DNA of 50,767 bases from Methylobrevis pamukkalensis. Lineage in GTDB: Bacteria > Pseudomonadota > Alphaproteobacteria > Rhizobiales > Pleomorphomonadaceae. Numbering within the stretch: position 1 is the first letter of the stretch; every line of letters starts with the position of its first letter. Under the pieces are notes generated by a model that was not told the origin of the DNA, made no database searches, and saw only the letters and a program-made list of their open reading frames with translations. Made by a program: the position numbers and the translations under genes. Of the stretch, positions 16,572 to 24,757 are shown one piece after another. The stretch covers positions 1-50,767 of the forward strand of contig NZ_MCRJ01000013.1 of NCBI RefSeq assembly GCF_001720135.1, given 5' to 3'.

Positions 16572-17557
16572 CGGGCCCCTCCCCGCTCGATCGCGGCGAG
16601 ATGCCGGGCGAGGTCCACGAGGTCGGTGCCGGCAGGGTCGCGTCCACCGCCGTCCGGCAGGCCGCGGCCGAAGAACAGCCGGCGCGAGGCGGCATAGAAG
16701 TCCCGGATTCCGTCTTCGGCCGCGACATAGGCCGGATGGGTGGCCAGAAACCGGTCGAGGTCGCCGGCGAGCAGCGTGCGGGCGGATGCGGAATCGAAGG
16801 CGCGGTGCAGGGCGAGGTGCGCGGCCCGCAGGGCGGCGGCGTCGCTACCGCGGGCAAGGCTGCGGCGCACCTCGCGCAGCGCCCGGGCAAAGGGGCGCGG
16901 CCGGCGGCGGAAGGGGCCGAGGCTGTGATGCCAGGCAAGGCCGGCAAGGGCGAGCAACGCGAGACTTGCCCCCGCGGCCGCCACCACCTGTGACGGCCGG
17001 GTGTCGATCACCCCGAGCGGGCGCAGCGGCTGCATCGCCTCCGGCACGGTCGGCGCCATGATCTCGCGGATCGGGGCGGTGACGAAGGTGAAGCCGGGCA
17101 CCCGAACCTCGGCGACTCCGGCCTCGCCGGAAAAGCGCAGCACCACCGGCGGGATCGTCATCGCCTTGGGTTCGAGCGGCGCATAGAAAGTCTGGTAGTC
17201 GAGGGCGAGCCGGTAGCGCCGCCGCCCCTCCGGCGCAGCTTCCTCGGTGACGTCGAGGCGGCGCAGGTCCAGCCAGTAGTCGACCGCCCGCACCCGCGGC
17301 AGGGAGGCGGGGTCGAGCGAGAGGCCGGCGTCGACCTCGACCGTCGCCACCAGCGGCAGCAGGTCGCCGATCCACCAGCCATAGGCGCGCGGGCCCTCCA
17401 GCCGGACGGTCGGCTCGGCCGCCGAGACCGGCAGCGCGGCAAGGAGACCGGACGCCAGGGCGAGCAGCCGCACGGCCTTGCGGGTGCGGCGCAGAATGGA
17501 ATGGCAGGAGGGAGAGGCGGCCGCTTCCGGGCGGCGATGCCGGTCGTCACCGGTCAC
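16568..17557 (-). CDS. mxaA: MxaA, methanol dehydrogenase calcium-insertion protein
   Basis: 329 residues. A signal peptide region (about residues 28-47, ending VSAAE) is followed by a beta-rich periplasmic domain (YGWWIGDLLPLVATVEVDAG, YRLALDYQTFYAPLEPKAMT). A membrane helix (VAAAGASLALLALAGLAW, about 197-214) and a cytoplasmic helical tail end the protein. MxaA belongs to the set needed to load calcium into methanol dehydrogenase. I chose the GTG at 17557 because it overlaps the mxaS stop as GTGA, the pattern seen for mxaL, and it leaves a full signal peptide. The stop overlaps the mxaC start by ATGA. Confidence 0.86.
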   Translation of the reverse strand: MTGDDRHRRPEAAASPSCHSILRRTRKAVRLLALASGLLAALPVSAAEPTVRLEGPRAYGWWIGDLLPLVATVEVDAGLSLDPASLPRVRAVDYWLDLRRLDVTEEAAPEGRRRYRLALDYQTFYAPLEPKAMTIPPVVLRFSGEAGVAEVRVPGFTFVTAPIREIMAPTVPEAMQPLRPLGVIDTRPSQVVAAAGASLALLALAGLAWHHSLGPFRRRPRPFARALREVRRSLARGSDAAALRAAHLALHRAFDSASARTLLAGDLDRFLATHPAYVAAEDGIRDFYAASRRLFFGRGLPDGGGRDPAGTDLVDLARHLAAIERGGAR

Positions 17558-18489
17558 GGTGCCCCTCCCCCCGCCCCGAGCGCTTCGAAAAGCGCCACGG
17601 GATCGATCTGGTCGACGATCTCGATCGGTTCGAGACCGTGGACGGCAAGGATGTCGGCAAGCCGCCGCCGGCGGTCGTCCGCCTCGGCCTGCCAGCGGGC
17701 GGCAAGAGCGGGCCGCATCAGCACGAGGCGGCGGTGTCCGGTCTCGAGATCCTGAAGATCGACGAGACCGAAGGCAGGATCCGGCCGGTCGAGGGCGCTG
17801 TCGCGCAGCACCACCGGTCGCACGTCGTGGATCGCAAGACGGCCCAGCAGGTCCTCCAGCACCTCCTCCTCGAAGGTGAAGTCGGAGACGAGCACCACCA
17901 CCGCGCGGCGGCGCGGCAGCAGGTCGGCGGCCTCGATCAGCCCGGCCGCGCCGACGCCATGGGTTCCGGTCGCCGCGACGAGGCCGGCGGCCTGCGGGCC
18001 GAGACCGCGGCGGCGGGTCGGCGGCATCAACGGATCCGGCTCCACCTGCTCGCCAGCGAGGATCAGGCCGAAGCGGTCGGCCGAGCGGGCAGCGGCATGG
18101 GCGAGACCGCCGACCAGCGTGCGGGCGAGATCCGGCCGGGAGGCCGTGCCGCAAAAGCCCATCGAGGCCGACACGTCGAGGATCACCACCACCTCGGCAT
18201 CGACCGTGCGGCGATGCCGGCGGACCCAGAGCGTGCCGAACGGATCGCGCAAGGACGCCCGAAGATCGATGCGGCGCGGGTCCGGATCGGCGATCAGGGG
18301 GGCGAGACCGGCGAACACACCGCCGGCGCCGAGCGCCCGGCTGCGGTGCCGGCCCGGCCGCACGCCGGTGAGCGAGCCGCGCGCCGCAAAGGCGATCTCG
18401 GCGAAGGCGTCGAGGTCGTCGGTGCCGATGTCGGCGCCGGAAGAGCGATCGGTGTCGGTCCCTGTGTCGGACGCACGCGCGGCGGCCAT
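17554..18489 (-). CDS. mxaS: MxaS, DUF58 family protein
   Basis: 311-residue cytoplasmic protein of the DUF58 family. The N-terminal part carries the conserved GRHRSRALGAGGVFAGLAPL and RRIDLRASLRDPFGTLWVRR blocks. A VWA-like core with DVSASMGF (MIDAS-type) follows near residue 105. MxaS pairs with the MoxR-type ATPase MxaR, encoded immediately upstream, as DUF58 proteins commonly do. In methylotrophs it is among the genes required for active dehydrogenase. Its start lies 2 bases after the mxaR stop, and its stop overlaps the mxaA GTG start. Confidence 0.9.
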   Translation of the reverse strand: MAAARASDTGTDTDRSSGADIGTDDLDAFAEIAFAARGSLTGVRPGRHRSRALGAGGVFAGLAPLIADPDPRRIDLRASLRDPFGTLWVRRHRRTVDAEVVVILDVSASMGFCGTASRPDLARTLVGGLAHAAARSADRFGLILAGEQVEPDPLMPPTRRRGLGPQAAGLVAATGTHGVGAAGLIEAADLLPRRRAVVVLVSDFTFEEEVLEDLLGRLAIHDVRPVVLRDSALDRPDPAFGLVDLQDLETGHRRLVLMRPALAARWQAEADDRRRRLADILAVHGLEPIEIVDQIDPVALFEALGAGGGAP

Positions 18490-18491
18490 GG

Positions 18492-19571
18492 TCAGCCTCC
18501 CCGGCGCGGCGTCGGGATCTTGGCGAAGACCGCATCGATGAAGGCCGGCACGATCGCCTCGCGCCGGGCCTCATAGGCCGGCGTCAGGAACACGCGGTGC
18601 GACATGACCGGGGCGAACACGGCGGCGACGTCGTCGGGGGCCACGAAGTCGCGGCCCTCGATCCAGGCATTGGCGCGGGCGGCGCGCACCAGCGCCGAGA
18701 CGCCGCGCGGACTGGCCCCGCCCTGCACCAGCCGCTCCACGGCAATGCCGGCAAGGTCGATGCCGTGGAGATGCGGCGCCTTCAGGGTCTCCCACAGGGC
18801 GAAGACATAGGCCTCGATCTCCGGCCCGGCGTGGACGGCGGACTGGATCGCCGCCGCGACGCCGCCGAGCTGGCGGAAGTCGAGCACCGCCTCGGAGACG
18901 GCGGCCACCAGCGCGTCGGCGTCGTGATAGCGGGTGTCGAAGGCGAGCCGGCGCCGCAGTTCCGGATCGGCCGGCGCGTCGATCGCGATCTCCATGAAGA
19001 AGCGGTCACGGGCGGCAGCGGGCAGTTCGAAGGTCTCCTCGCGCTCGACCTTGTTGCGGTCGGCGAACACCTGGAGATGGGGAAAGGCGTGCTCGGCCTG
19101 GAAGGCGGTCAGGCTGCGCTCGGCCATCGCCCGCAGCAGCAGCGAATGGACCTGCGGCCGTGCCCGGTTGATCTCATTGAAGAAGAAGACGGCCAGGTCG
19201 GCGCCGTGGCGCAGGATCGGGCCGGGGTCGACCCGCGGCCGGCCGTCCGCGCCGATGTAGGCGGCATAGACCACATCCGTCGGCATCAGGTCGATCGTGC
19301 CCTCGATCCGCTCGTAGGGACCGCCGATCGCCCGGGCGACGGCGCGCAGCAGGGTGGTCTTGCCGACGCCGACGTCGCCTTCGAGCAGGACATGGCCGCG
19401 GCAAAAGACGGCGAGCGTCAGAAGGCGGATCGCGCGCGACTGGCCGATCACGGCCGACCCGACGGCGGCCTCGAAGGCAAGGGCGCGGGCGTGCCAGTCC
19501 GCGAGGTCCTCGGCAGCGAGGTCAGGGACCGCAGGATCGGAAGACTGGGGCCGTGTCAGCGAATGGGACAT
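18492..19571 (-). CDS. mxaR: MxaR, MoxR-family AAA+ ATPase
   Basis: 359 residues. The AAA+ core has Walker A GDVGVGKTTL (about residue 70), Walker B LAVFFFNEIN and a MoxR-type C-terminal lid (VERLVQGGASPRGVSALVRA). The founding MoxR protein was named for methanol oxidation. These ATPases act as chaperones with VWA-domain partners, here MxaS, MxaC and MxaL. The ATG at 19571 is preceded by a gap of about 300 bases to mxaI, which contains a strong hairpin. This gene may therefore be expressed at a lower level than the structural genes or from its own promoter. Downstream the genes to mxaH are tightly overlapped. Confidence 0.92.
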   Translation of the reverse strand: MSHSLTRPQSSDPAVPDLAAEDLADWHARALAFEAAVGSAVIGQSRAIRLLTLAVFCRGHVLLEGDVGVGKTTLLRAVARAIGGPYERIEGTIDLMPTDVVYAAYIGADGRPRVDPGPILRHGADLAVFFFNEINRARPQVHSLLLRAMAERSLTAFQAEHAFPHLQVFADRNKVEREETFELPAAARDRFFMEIAIDAPADPELRRRLAFDTRYHDADALVAAVSEAVLDFRQLGGVAAAIQSAVHAGPEIEAYVFALWETLKAPHLHGIDLAGIAVERLVQGGASPRGVSALVRAARANAWIEGRDFVAPDDVAAVFAPVMSHRVFLTPAYEARREAIVPAFIDAVFAKIPTPRRGG

Positions 19572-19829
19572 TGTCCGGATCGATCCATCGCGGTTCGGCG
19601 GCGCGCCCTGGCGATGCGCTGGTGCCGGCGTCTGAACAGGGACCGCGGAGGCGAGACGACGGACCGTCGGTCGGGCGTTTCGGTGATCCAGGGAGATGTC
19701 GAAAGGCACGGATGGTGACCGTGGCCTCGCGTCTCGCCTCCGGGCCAGCGGCGAAAGTCCCCCAGGGGCAATCCGGGTGAGGGCTCCGGACTGCGGGGAC
19801 CTTGCCGGAAGGGCAAAGGGTGCCGATGG

Positions 19830-19859
19830 CCGGGTCGGGGGAACGTCGCCCCGGCCCGG
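19830..19859 (-). terminator. Hairpin after mxaI, before mxaR
   Basis: CCGGGTCGGGG (19830-19840) pairs with CCCCGGCCCGG (19849-19859), with one G-T mismatch and an 8-base loop. It begins 9 bases past the mxaI stop on the minus strand. It probably attenuates readthrough or protects the mxaFJGI message end, separating structural from accessory genes. Confidence 0.55.
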
Positions 19860-19867
19860 CCGGGCCG

Positions 19868-20161
19868 TCACTCGGCCGGGATCTTCTTCACGTCGTAGAC
19901 GAACTCGCCGGTCTTCTTGAAATGCGCGACGCGCTGGGCGTTGCGCGCTTCCATGCCGCTGATCGATTCCGACTGCTTGTTGAGCTCCATCGGGTCGTGC
20001 TGCGGGTCGTATTTCGAGCCGGCGACCTGGTCGGGGTAGCCGGGCTTCGGCTCCCAGCAGTTGCCGGGCGCCCGGCAGTTGGTGCCGTCATAGGCGGAGG
20101 CGGCGCCGACGGAGGCAAGGCCGAGCAGCGCGGCGGAGGCGGCGACGAGCAGGATCTTCAT
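19868..20161 (-). CDS. mxaI: Methanol dehydrogenase small (beta) subunit MxaI
   Basis: 97 residues, of which about the first 23 form a signal peptide (MKILLVAASAALLGLASVGA, cleavage after ASA). The mature lysine-rich chain begins YDGTNCRAPGNCWEPKPGYP and has the two cysteines that form its disulfide. It continues through KYDPQHDPMELNKQSESISG and ends at YDVKKIPAE. It wraps around the MxaF subunit in the periplasmic alpha2-beta2 enzyme. Presence of mxaI marks a classical calcium MxaFI dehydrogenase, since lanthanide XoxF enzymes lack it. It is encoded 157 bases after mxaG, with a downstream hairpin. Confidence 0.96.
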   Translation of the reverse strand: MKILLVAASAALLGLASVGAASAYDGTNCRAPGNCWEPKPGYPDQVAGSKYDPQHDPMELNKQSESISGMEARNAQRVAHFKKTGEFVYDVKKIPAE

Positions 20162-20318
20162 GTGGTTCTCTCCCCAGTTCGTTCGGTGTTTCGGCCGGTG
20201 CTTTGCGCCCGGCGTTCAAAGGTGGCGCCCGTTCGAAGGCAGAGGTCCCGCGCCACCCGAGGACCCTGCCGCCGCCGGCGGCCGATGAGGGCCGCCGCCG
20301 CTGCGCCGTCGCGAAGGA

Positions 20319-20855
20319 TCACTCCTCCGGTTCGGGCGTCGTCTTGGGATAGGGCTTGAACGTCGCCTGCTGCTCGGGGGTCAGCCAGGTCGCGGTCGCC
20401 GGATCGCCGGTGTAGATGTGCCGGACCCAGCTCATCGACAGCAGCATGTCGTCGAGGGTCAGATGGCCGTATTGCGGCCCCATCTGGCCCTGCGCCCCGC
20501 CGAAGACTGTCCGGAACAGGCCGGCGTCGGTGTCGTTGCCGGGATAGGTCCAGTAGTCGTCGTTGAGGCCCGGCCCGATCTTGCCTTCCGCATGGTGACC
20601 GTGGCAGCCCGAGCAGGCCGTCAGGAAGACCTCCTCGCCCTTCTTCAGGGTCTCCGGGTTCTCGTTGTAGATGTTGACGCCCGTCTCGAGGAACGTCTTC
20701 ACCGCCTCGGTGTCGCGCCCCTCCTCGAGGGCGTAGCTGAGGTCGAGCGGCTCGCCGGTGACCACGTTGAAGAGCGGGATCTGGGCGCCGGCGGTGCCCG
20801 CCAGCGCGAGACCCGCAAGACACAGGAGAAGAGGCTTCACCCTCCGGAATGACAT
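20319..20855 (-). CDS. mxaG: Cytochrome cL, MxaG
   Basis: 178 residues. After a signal peptide (cleavage near AGA-Q25) comes a class I c-type cytochrome domain with the haem motif CSGCH (residues 81-85) and the cL-specific surroundings [21 protein letters not shown] methionine-containing stretch ([19 protein letters not shown]) probably supplies the axial ligand. Cytochrome cL is the direct electron acceptor of methanol dehydrogenase in the periplasm and passes electrons on to a small cytochrome and the terminal oxidase. It lies between mxaJ and mxaI, the standard order. Confidence 0.95.
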   Translation of the reverse strand: MSFRRVKPLLLCLAGLALAGTAGAQIPLFNVVTGEPLDLSYALEEGRDTEAVKTFLETGVNIYNENPETLKKGEEVFLTACSGCHGHHAEGKIGPGLNDDYWTYPGNDTDAGLFRTVFGGAQGQMGPQYGHLTLDDMLLSMSWVRHIYTGDPATATWLTPEQQATFKPYPKTTPEPEE

Positions 20856-20929
20856 GTCGGCTCTGTCCTTGTTGGAATCCGGTCGGCAGCGGCGGGTCGC
20901 GGCAAGGCCGGCCGTCGCTGCGGGTCCGT

Positions 20930-21772
20930 TCAGCTGCTGGGCGGAAGGAGGGGAATGCCCTCTTCGGTGAGAATGGCGTCGATGTCGCCGCGGATCTTCG
21001 GCAGGGCCGCGCTGATCTCGTCGAGCAGGGCGCGGTCGTCCTTGCGCACGCCGATCGCCTGGTCGTATTGCAGCGGGATCGTCTTGCCGTCGGAGCGGAC
21101 GATCTCGTCCTCGATCATCGTCATGCGCAGCGGCACCGGCGACGACTTCACGTAGCGGGCGACGTCGGGCGCAAAGGCGATGGCGAGATCCGCCCCGCCG
21201 TTGGCGACTTCCGACACCAGCTGGTCGGCGGCGACCTGGTTGTACTGGTTGCGGCGCGACTTGAAGTTGATCAGGCCGTAGAGATAGGCCGCGTTGTCTT
21301 CCCACTTGCCGGCATATTTCAGCATCACCTCGGCGGGCGTGTAGAAGCGGATCGCGAAGCGGCCGTAATCGGTGTCGGCGATCGAGTTCCAGCTGGCGCC
21401 GGTGAAGTTCTTGTCCTCGCGGCTGACGTAGACATAGCCCGTGCGATAGATCGGGGCGGTCGTCAGCATGCGTTCGTCGCCGACGTCGGCGCCCATCACC
21501 ACGTCGCACTTCTTCGCGTCGAGGAACTCGCCGACGATGTAGATGGCGAACTTGTCCGTGTAGACGAACTCCGGTTCGCGATCCATCGCGACCGCAAGGC
21601 GCGCCGCGATGCGGTTTTCGAAGCCGCTGCCGTCGGCAGCGGAATAGGGAGCCTCCTTGGTGGAGGCACAGATGCGCAGCTTGTCCTTGGCGAGCGCCGG
21701 GCCCGCCACCACAACGGCGGCGGCCACGGCCGCGCCGGCAAGTAGCCGCTTCAAGGTCGTGCTCTTGATCAT
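20930..21772 (-). CDS. mxaJ: MxaJ, methanol dehydrogenase-associated periplasmic protein
   Basis: 280 residues with a clear signal peptide (hydrophobic core 10-24, cleavage near ALA-K29). The body is of the solute-binding type II fold: [20 protein letters not shown] near the N-terminus, [20 protein letters not shown] in the middle and [20 protein letters not shown] later. MxaJ is thought to assist folding or assembly of the MxaFI enzyme. The ATG at 21772 has GAGGGAAA upstream at good spacing. It is encoded directly after mxaF, separated by 154 bases containing two hairpins. Confidence 0.94.
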   Translation of the reverse strand: MIKSTTLKRLLAGAAVAAAVVVAGPALAKDKLRICASTKEAPYSAADGSGFENRIAARLAVAMDREPEFVYTDKFAIYIVGEFLDAKKCDVVMGADVGDERMLTTAPIYRTGYVYVSREDKNFTGASWNSIADTDYGRFAIRFYTPAEVMLKYAGKWEDNAAYLYGLINFKSRRNQYNQVAADQLVSEVANGGADLAIAFAPDVARYVKSSPVPLRMTMIEDEIVRSDGKTIPLQYDQAIGVRKDDRALLDEISAALPKIRGDIDAILTEEGIPLLPPSS

Positions 21773-21863
21773 GACGTTTCCCTCACCCGGTGTGGCGTGA
21801 ACGCCGGCTTTTCGAGTCCTGGCGCGTGCGCCGGTTCATCGATGTTGTTGGTCTGGAACTGGG

Positions 21864-21915
21864 ACCCGCCGCGGCGGGTGGAACTCCGGCGGCGGCCTTT
21901 CGGGCGCCGCCGGAG
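21864..21915 (-). promoter_or_regulatory. Two consecutive hairpins between mxaF and mxaJ
   Basis: A perfect 16-base palindrome ACCCGCC-GC-GGCGGGT (21864-21879) and a larger stem of 11 pairs (CTCCGGCGGCG at 21884-21894 with CGCCGCCGGAG at 21905-21915) start 11 bases past the mxaF stop. Tandem hairpins here would stabilise the mxaF message 3' end and reduce, without blocking, expression of the genes beyond. That fits the need for excess MxaF. Confidence 0.6.
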
Positions 21916-21926
21916 AAGGCCGGAGA

Positions 21927-23818
21927 TCAGCCGTTGTTCGGCTTCCACTCGCCGACGTTCACGTCCTCGGTGTAGGGGCTCTTGCCGTCCAGCGAGTAGA
22001 CCATGATGCCGCCGCCCATCTGGGTGTAGTTGGCGAGCTCCTTGAAGGCGCCCACCGCGCCGAGACCCGCGGTCGGGTCGGTCAGGTCGAACACGAGGCC
22101 GACGCCCGGCCAGCCGCCGACACCGTAGTAGATGGCGACATACTGGATGCCGTTGTGCTCGTAGGTCATCGGGTGACCGATCGCTCCGGACGGCATCTTG
22201 TGCTTCCACAGAAGCTCGCCGGTGTCGGCGTCACGGGCCTTGATGAAGCCGTCGAGCGTGCCGTAGAACACGAGGCCGCCGGCGGTCGCCATGGTGCCAC
22301 CCCAGGCGGAGAAGCGCTCCATGACCTCCCACTTGTAGTCGCCGGTGATGGCGTTGTAGGCCTTCACCTGACCGAGACCTTCGTAGGCCTGGCGATCACC
22401 CTTCGGACCCGGATACATCCACAGCGTCGCGCCGACGAAGAACTGGCCGGCCCGATACGGAAGCATGAACGGTTCCCAGTCCATGCAGATGTGGTTGATG
22501 CCCATGAAGAAGAGCTGCCGCTCGGGGTCGTAGCTGTCGTGACCCTGGTTGTGGTAGCCCATCGCCGACGGACAGATGTCGCGGCCCTTGTGGTCCATGC
22601 GGGTGGCGAACTCCGGGTCGCGCACCGGCAGGCCGGTGTCGAGCTGGACTTCCTTCACCCAGTTGACCGTGTCGTCGAGCTTGTCGGCGGAGATCAGGTC
22701 GCCGTTCTCGCGGTCGAGGGTGTAGACGATGCCGTTGCGGTCCGGGTGGGTCAGGAGCTTGCGGACGTTGCCGTCCTTGTCCTTCTGCTCCGACAGCATC
22801 ATCACGTTGACGCCGGCGTAGTCCCACTCGTCATGCGGCGTCTTCTGGTAGCCGAACTTGGCCTCGCCGGTGTCGATGTCGCGGCCCCAGATCGTCATGG
22901 TCCACTTGTTGTCGCCCGGACGCATGGTCTCGTTCCACGGCGCCGGGTTGCCCGAGCCGTAGTAGAAGAGGTTCGTGCCCGGGTCGTAGGCGTACCAGCC
23001 CCAGTTGGTGCCGCCGCCGATCTTCCAGGCGTCGCCTTCCCAGGTGCCGGTGCCGAGGCCCTTCTGGCCGTAGTGGGGGTTGTGGATGTTGAAGTCGTCC
23101 GCCAGCAGGATCTGCTCGTCCGGGCCGGTGGCATAGGCGCGCCAGGCCTGCTCGCCGGTCTTGACGTCATAGGCGGTGACGTAGCCGCGCACGCCGAGTT
23201 CGCGCCCGAGGAGCCGACCAGCACCTTGTCCTTGATCACGTAGGGGGCGATCGTCAGGGTGGAGCCGACCTTGATGTCGGAGTTCTCCATCTTCCAGAAC
23301 TCGGCGCCGGTCTCGGCGTTGAGGGCGACGATGTGGCCGTCGAGCTGGGTCTTGAGGATCAGCGCCGGCGTCTCGCCGTCGCCCGGCCAGTAGGCCAGAC
23401 CACGGTTCACCACGTCGCAGCAGGCGACGGCGCGGGCGGTCGGGTCCTGCTTGGGCTTGTGCTGCCACAGGATCTTGCCCGGATCGTCGAGCGACAGGGC
23501 GAAGGTCGTGTTCGGGAACGGCGAGTGGACATACATCACGCCGTTGACGACGAGGGGTGTGCCCTCGTGGCCGTGAAGGACGCCGGTCGAGAAGGACCAC
23601 GCCGAGCGCAGGTTCTTGACGTTGTCCTTGTTGATCTGGGTCATCGGACTGAAGTTGGTCTCGGAATAGTCGCGACCGGTCGTGACCCAGTTCTCGTTGC
23701 TCTTGGCGAGTTCGACGAGCTTGTCGTTCGCAACGGCGGCACCCGTGCCGGCCGCAAGGCCGCCCGCAATCAACGCCGCCACCACGGCCTTGGACACTGT
23801 CGACTGGTATCGAACCAT
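21927..23818 (-). CDS. mxaF: Methanol dehydrogenase large (alpha) subunit MxaF, one frameshift
   Basis: PQQ-dependent periplasmic enzyme oxidising methanol to formaldehyde; restored length 630 residues. It has a signal peptide (about 1-30), the vicinal disulfide Cys133-Cys134 ([11 protein letters not shown]) and an eight-bladed propeller with repeated tryptophan motifs. The active site reads [10 protein letters not shown]. The Asp-Tyr-Ala there (about 333-335) marks the calcium MxaF type, because XoxF has Asp in place of Ala. Most blocks match Methylobacterium MxaF closely from memory, e.g. [20 protein letters not shown]. The frame breaks after VLVGSSGA at 23200/23201, where one coding-strand G is missing; adding it gives [14 protein letters not shown]. 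The ATG at 23818 follows GGGGGGAG. First gene of the operon. Confidence 0.95.
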
Positions 23819-24208
23819 GGGATCTCCCCCCGAAAATGGTTTCTTGTTCGAAGAACGCATCCGGCTGGTTCCAGCGGCCCCGGGAACGATCGCATCGATT
23901 TAGATCGCGTCCGTTCAGGGGGTCCGCGGCTGTCCGGGCTCCCGTTCCGTCGTTTTGCTCGCATGGGGCGGCGGCGTTGTCTTGAGCACTATTCCCAGGC
24001 AGGATCGGGAACTACTTCCCGACTGCTGTGGGACACCGTGATTCCGAGACGGGTCCGGGCGCCATTTTCCGGGATTTTCTGGCGAAACCGTTGTCGTATT
24101 ACATTTTTTTAATTCGTATGAGCCCGAATGTCGCACCTATACTTGGACCTCGGGTGATATCTCCGTGACATCCGACATCCACCTCATCAGAGCCGAGGGT
24201 CACCTGCC
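23819..24208. promoter_or_regulatory. Divergent mxaF / mxaZYX control region
   Basis: A 390-base gap between divergent starts. On the minus strand AAGACA (23978-23983) is followed after 18 bp by AGCAAA (23954-23959). This spacing and the first hexamer match what I recall for the Methylobacterium mxaF promoter (AAGACA, 18 bp, TAGAAA), and it would give a leader of about 130 bases. A perfect dyad TCGGGAA-CTAC-TTCCCGA lies just upstream at 24005-24022. An AT-rich tract (about 24090-24120) lies nearer the plus-strand genes and may be part of their promoter. The promoter call is tentative. Confidence 0.5.
24005..24022. promoter_or_regulatory. Perfect 7-bp dyad, candidate response-regulator site
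   Basis: TCGGGAA-N4-TTCCCGA, upstream of the putative mxaF promoter. A further TTCCC half-site lies on the left and a GGGA on the right at similar spacing. Symmetric dyads of this size suit dimeric LuxR-type regulators, and one (mxaX-like) is encoded 2.2 kb away in the divergent unit. Confidence 0.5.
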
Positions 24209-24757
24209 ATGCGCGACGGGGAGCGACTTGCCCGCAGATCGGCCCGCTCCCGCAGGCAGCGGCGCGCCCTGCCGGCGCTCGTCTTCCTGCTGGCTGTCGC
24301 CGGCTGCGACGACGCGCCGGTGACCGCGTCCCCGCCCCCCTCGGCCGCCGAAGCGCCTGCCGACGAATGGCCGGCCGGCGACTGGCTGACGGTCGACGAC
24401 GAGCGCGAGCCGGCGCGTTGGCTTGCCGAACGCTTCCCGGCGGCGCCGGGCTCCGTTCCCGAGCGCGCGGCGCGCCTCGGCGCCGCCCTCGACCGCGCCG
24501 AGGCCGTCTATCACGACACCCGGCGCATGCTGGCCAACCGCGTCGCCCAGGTCGCCGAGGTTTCCGGGGAATACGGCAGCCCGGAGAGTCCGGAGGCCGT
24601 GCTGGCCGACCTGACGCTGCACCCCGTCCATGGGGGCCAGCTCTGGTTCGGCGTGGTGTCGCAGGCCTATATCGAACTCAGGCGCGGCGGGCGCAGCCAT
24701 GCGGCAGCCGTGGACGAGGTCCGCACGCGCTTTGCCGCAGGGGAGACGACGCCATGA
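24209..24757 (+). CDS. Putative lipoprotein in the MxaZ position
   Basis: 182 residues. A basic N-terminus (many Arg, residues 1-20) precedes a hydrophobic stretch and a lipobox LAVAGC with Cys33, predicting a lipid-anchored periplasmic protein. The rest is largely helical and charged (PAAPGSVPERAARLGAALDR, YHDTRRMLANRVAQVAEVSG), with no domain I recognise. It is the first gene of the unit divergent from mxaF and overlaps the kinase gene by ATGA (24754-24757). In Paracoccus a third gene, mxaZ, accompanies mxaY and mxaX at this place. Position suggests an equivalent, but homology is not shown. It might be an accessory to the sensor. Confidence 0.65.
   Translation: MRDGERLARRSARSRRQRRALPALVFLLAVAGCDDAPVTASPPPSAAEAPADEWPAGDWLTVDDEREPARWLAERFPAAPGSVPERAARLGAALDRAEAVYHDTRRMLANRVAQVAEVSGEYGSPESPEAVLADLTLHPVHGGQLWFGVVSQAYIELRRGGRSHAAAVDEVRTRFAAGETTP

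Noticed and set aside
21927-23818. Lanthanide-type methanol dehydrogenase (XoxF)
   Set aside because: The active site reads WDYAG with Ala where XoxF has Asp, and mxaI is present, so it is MxaF.
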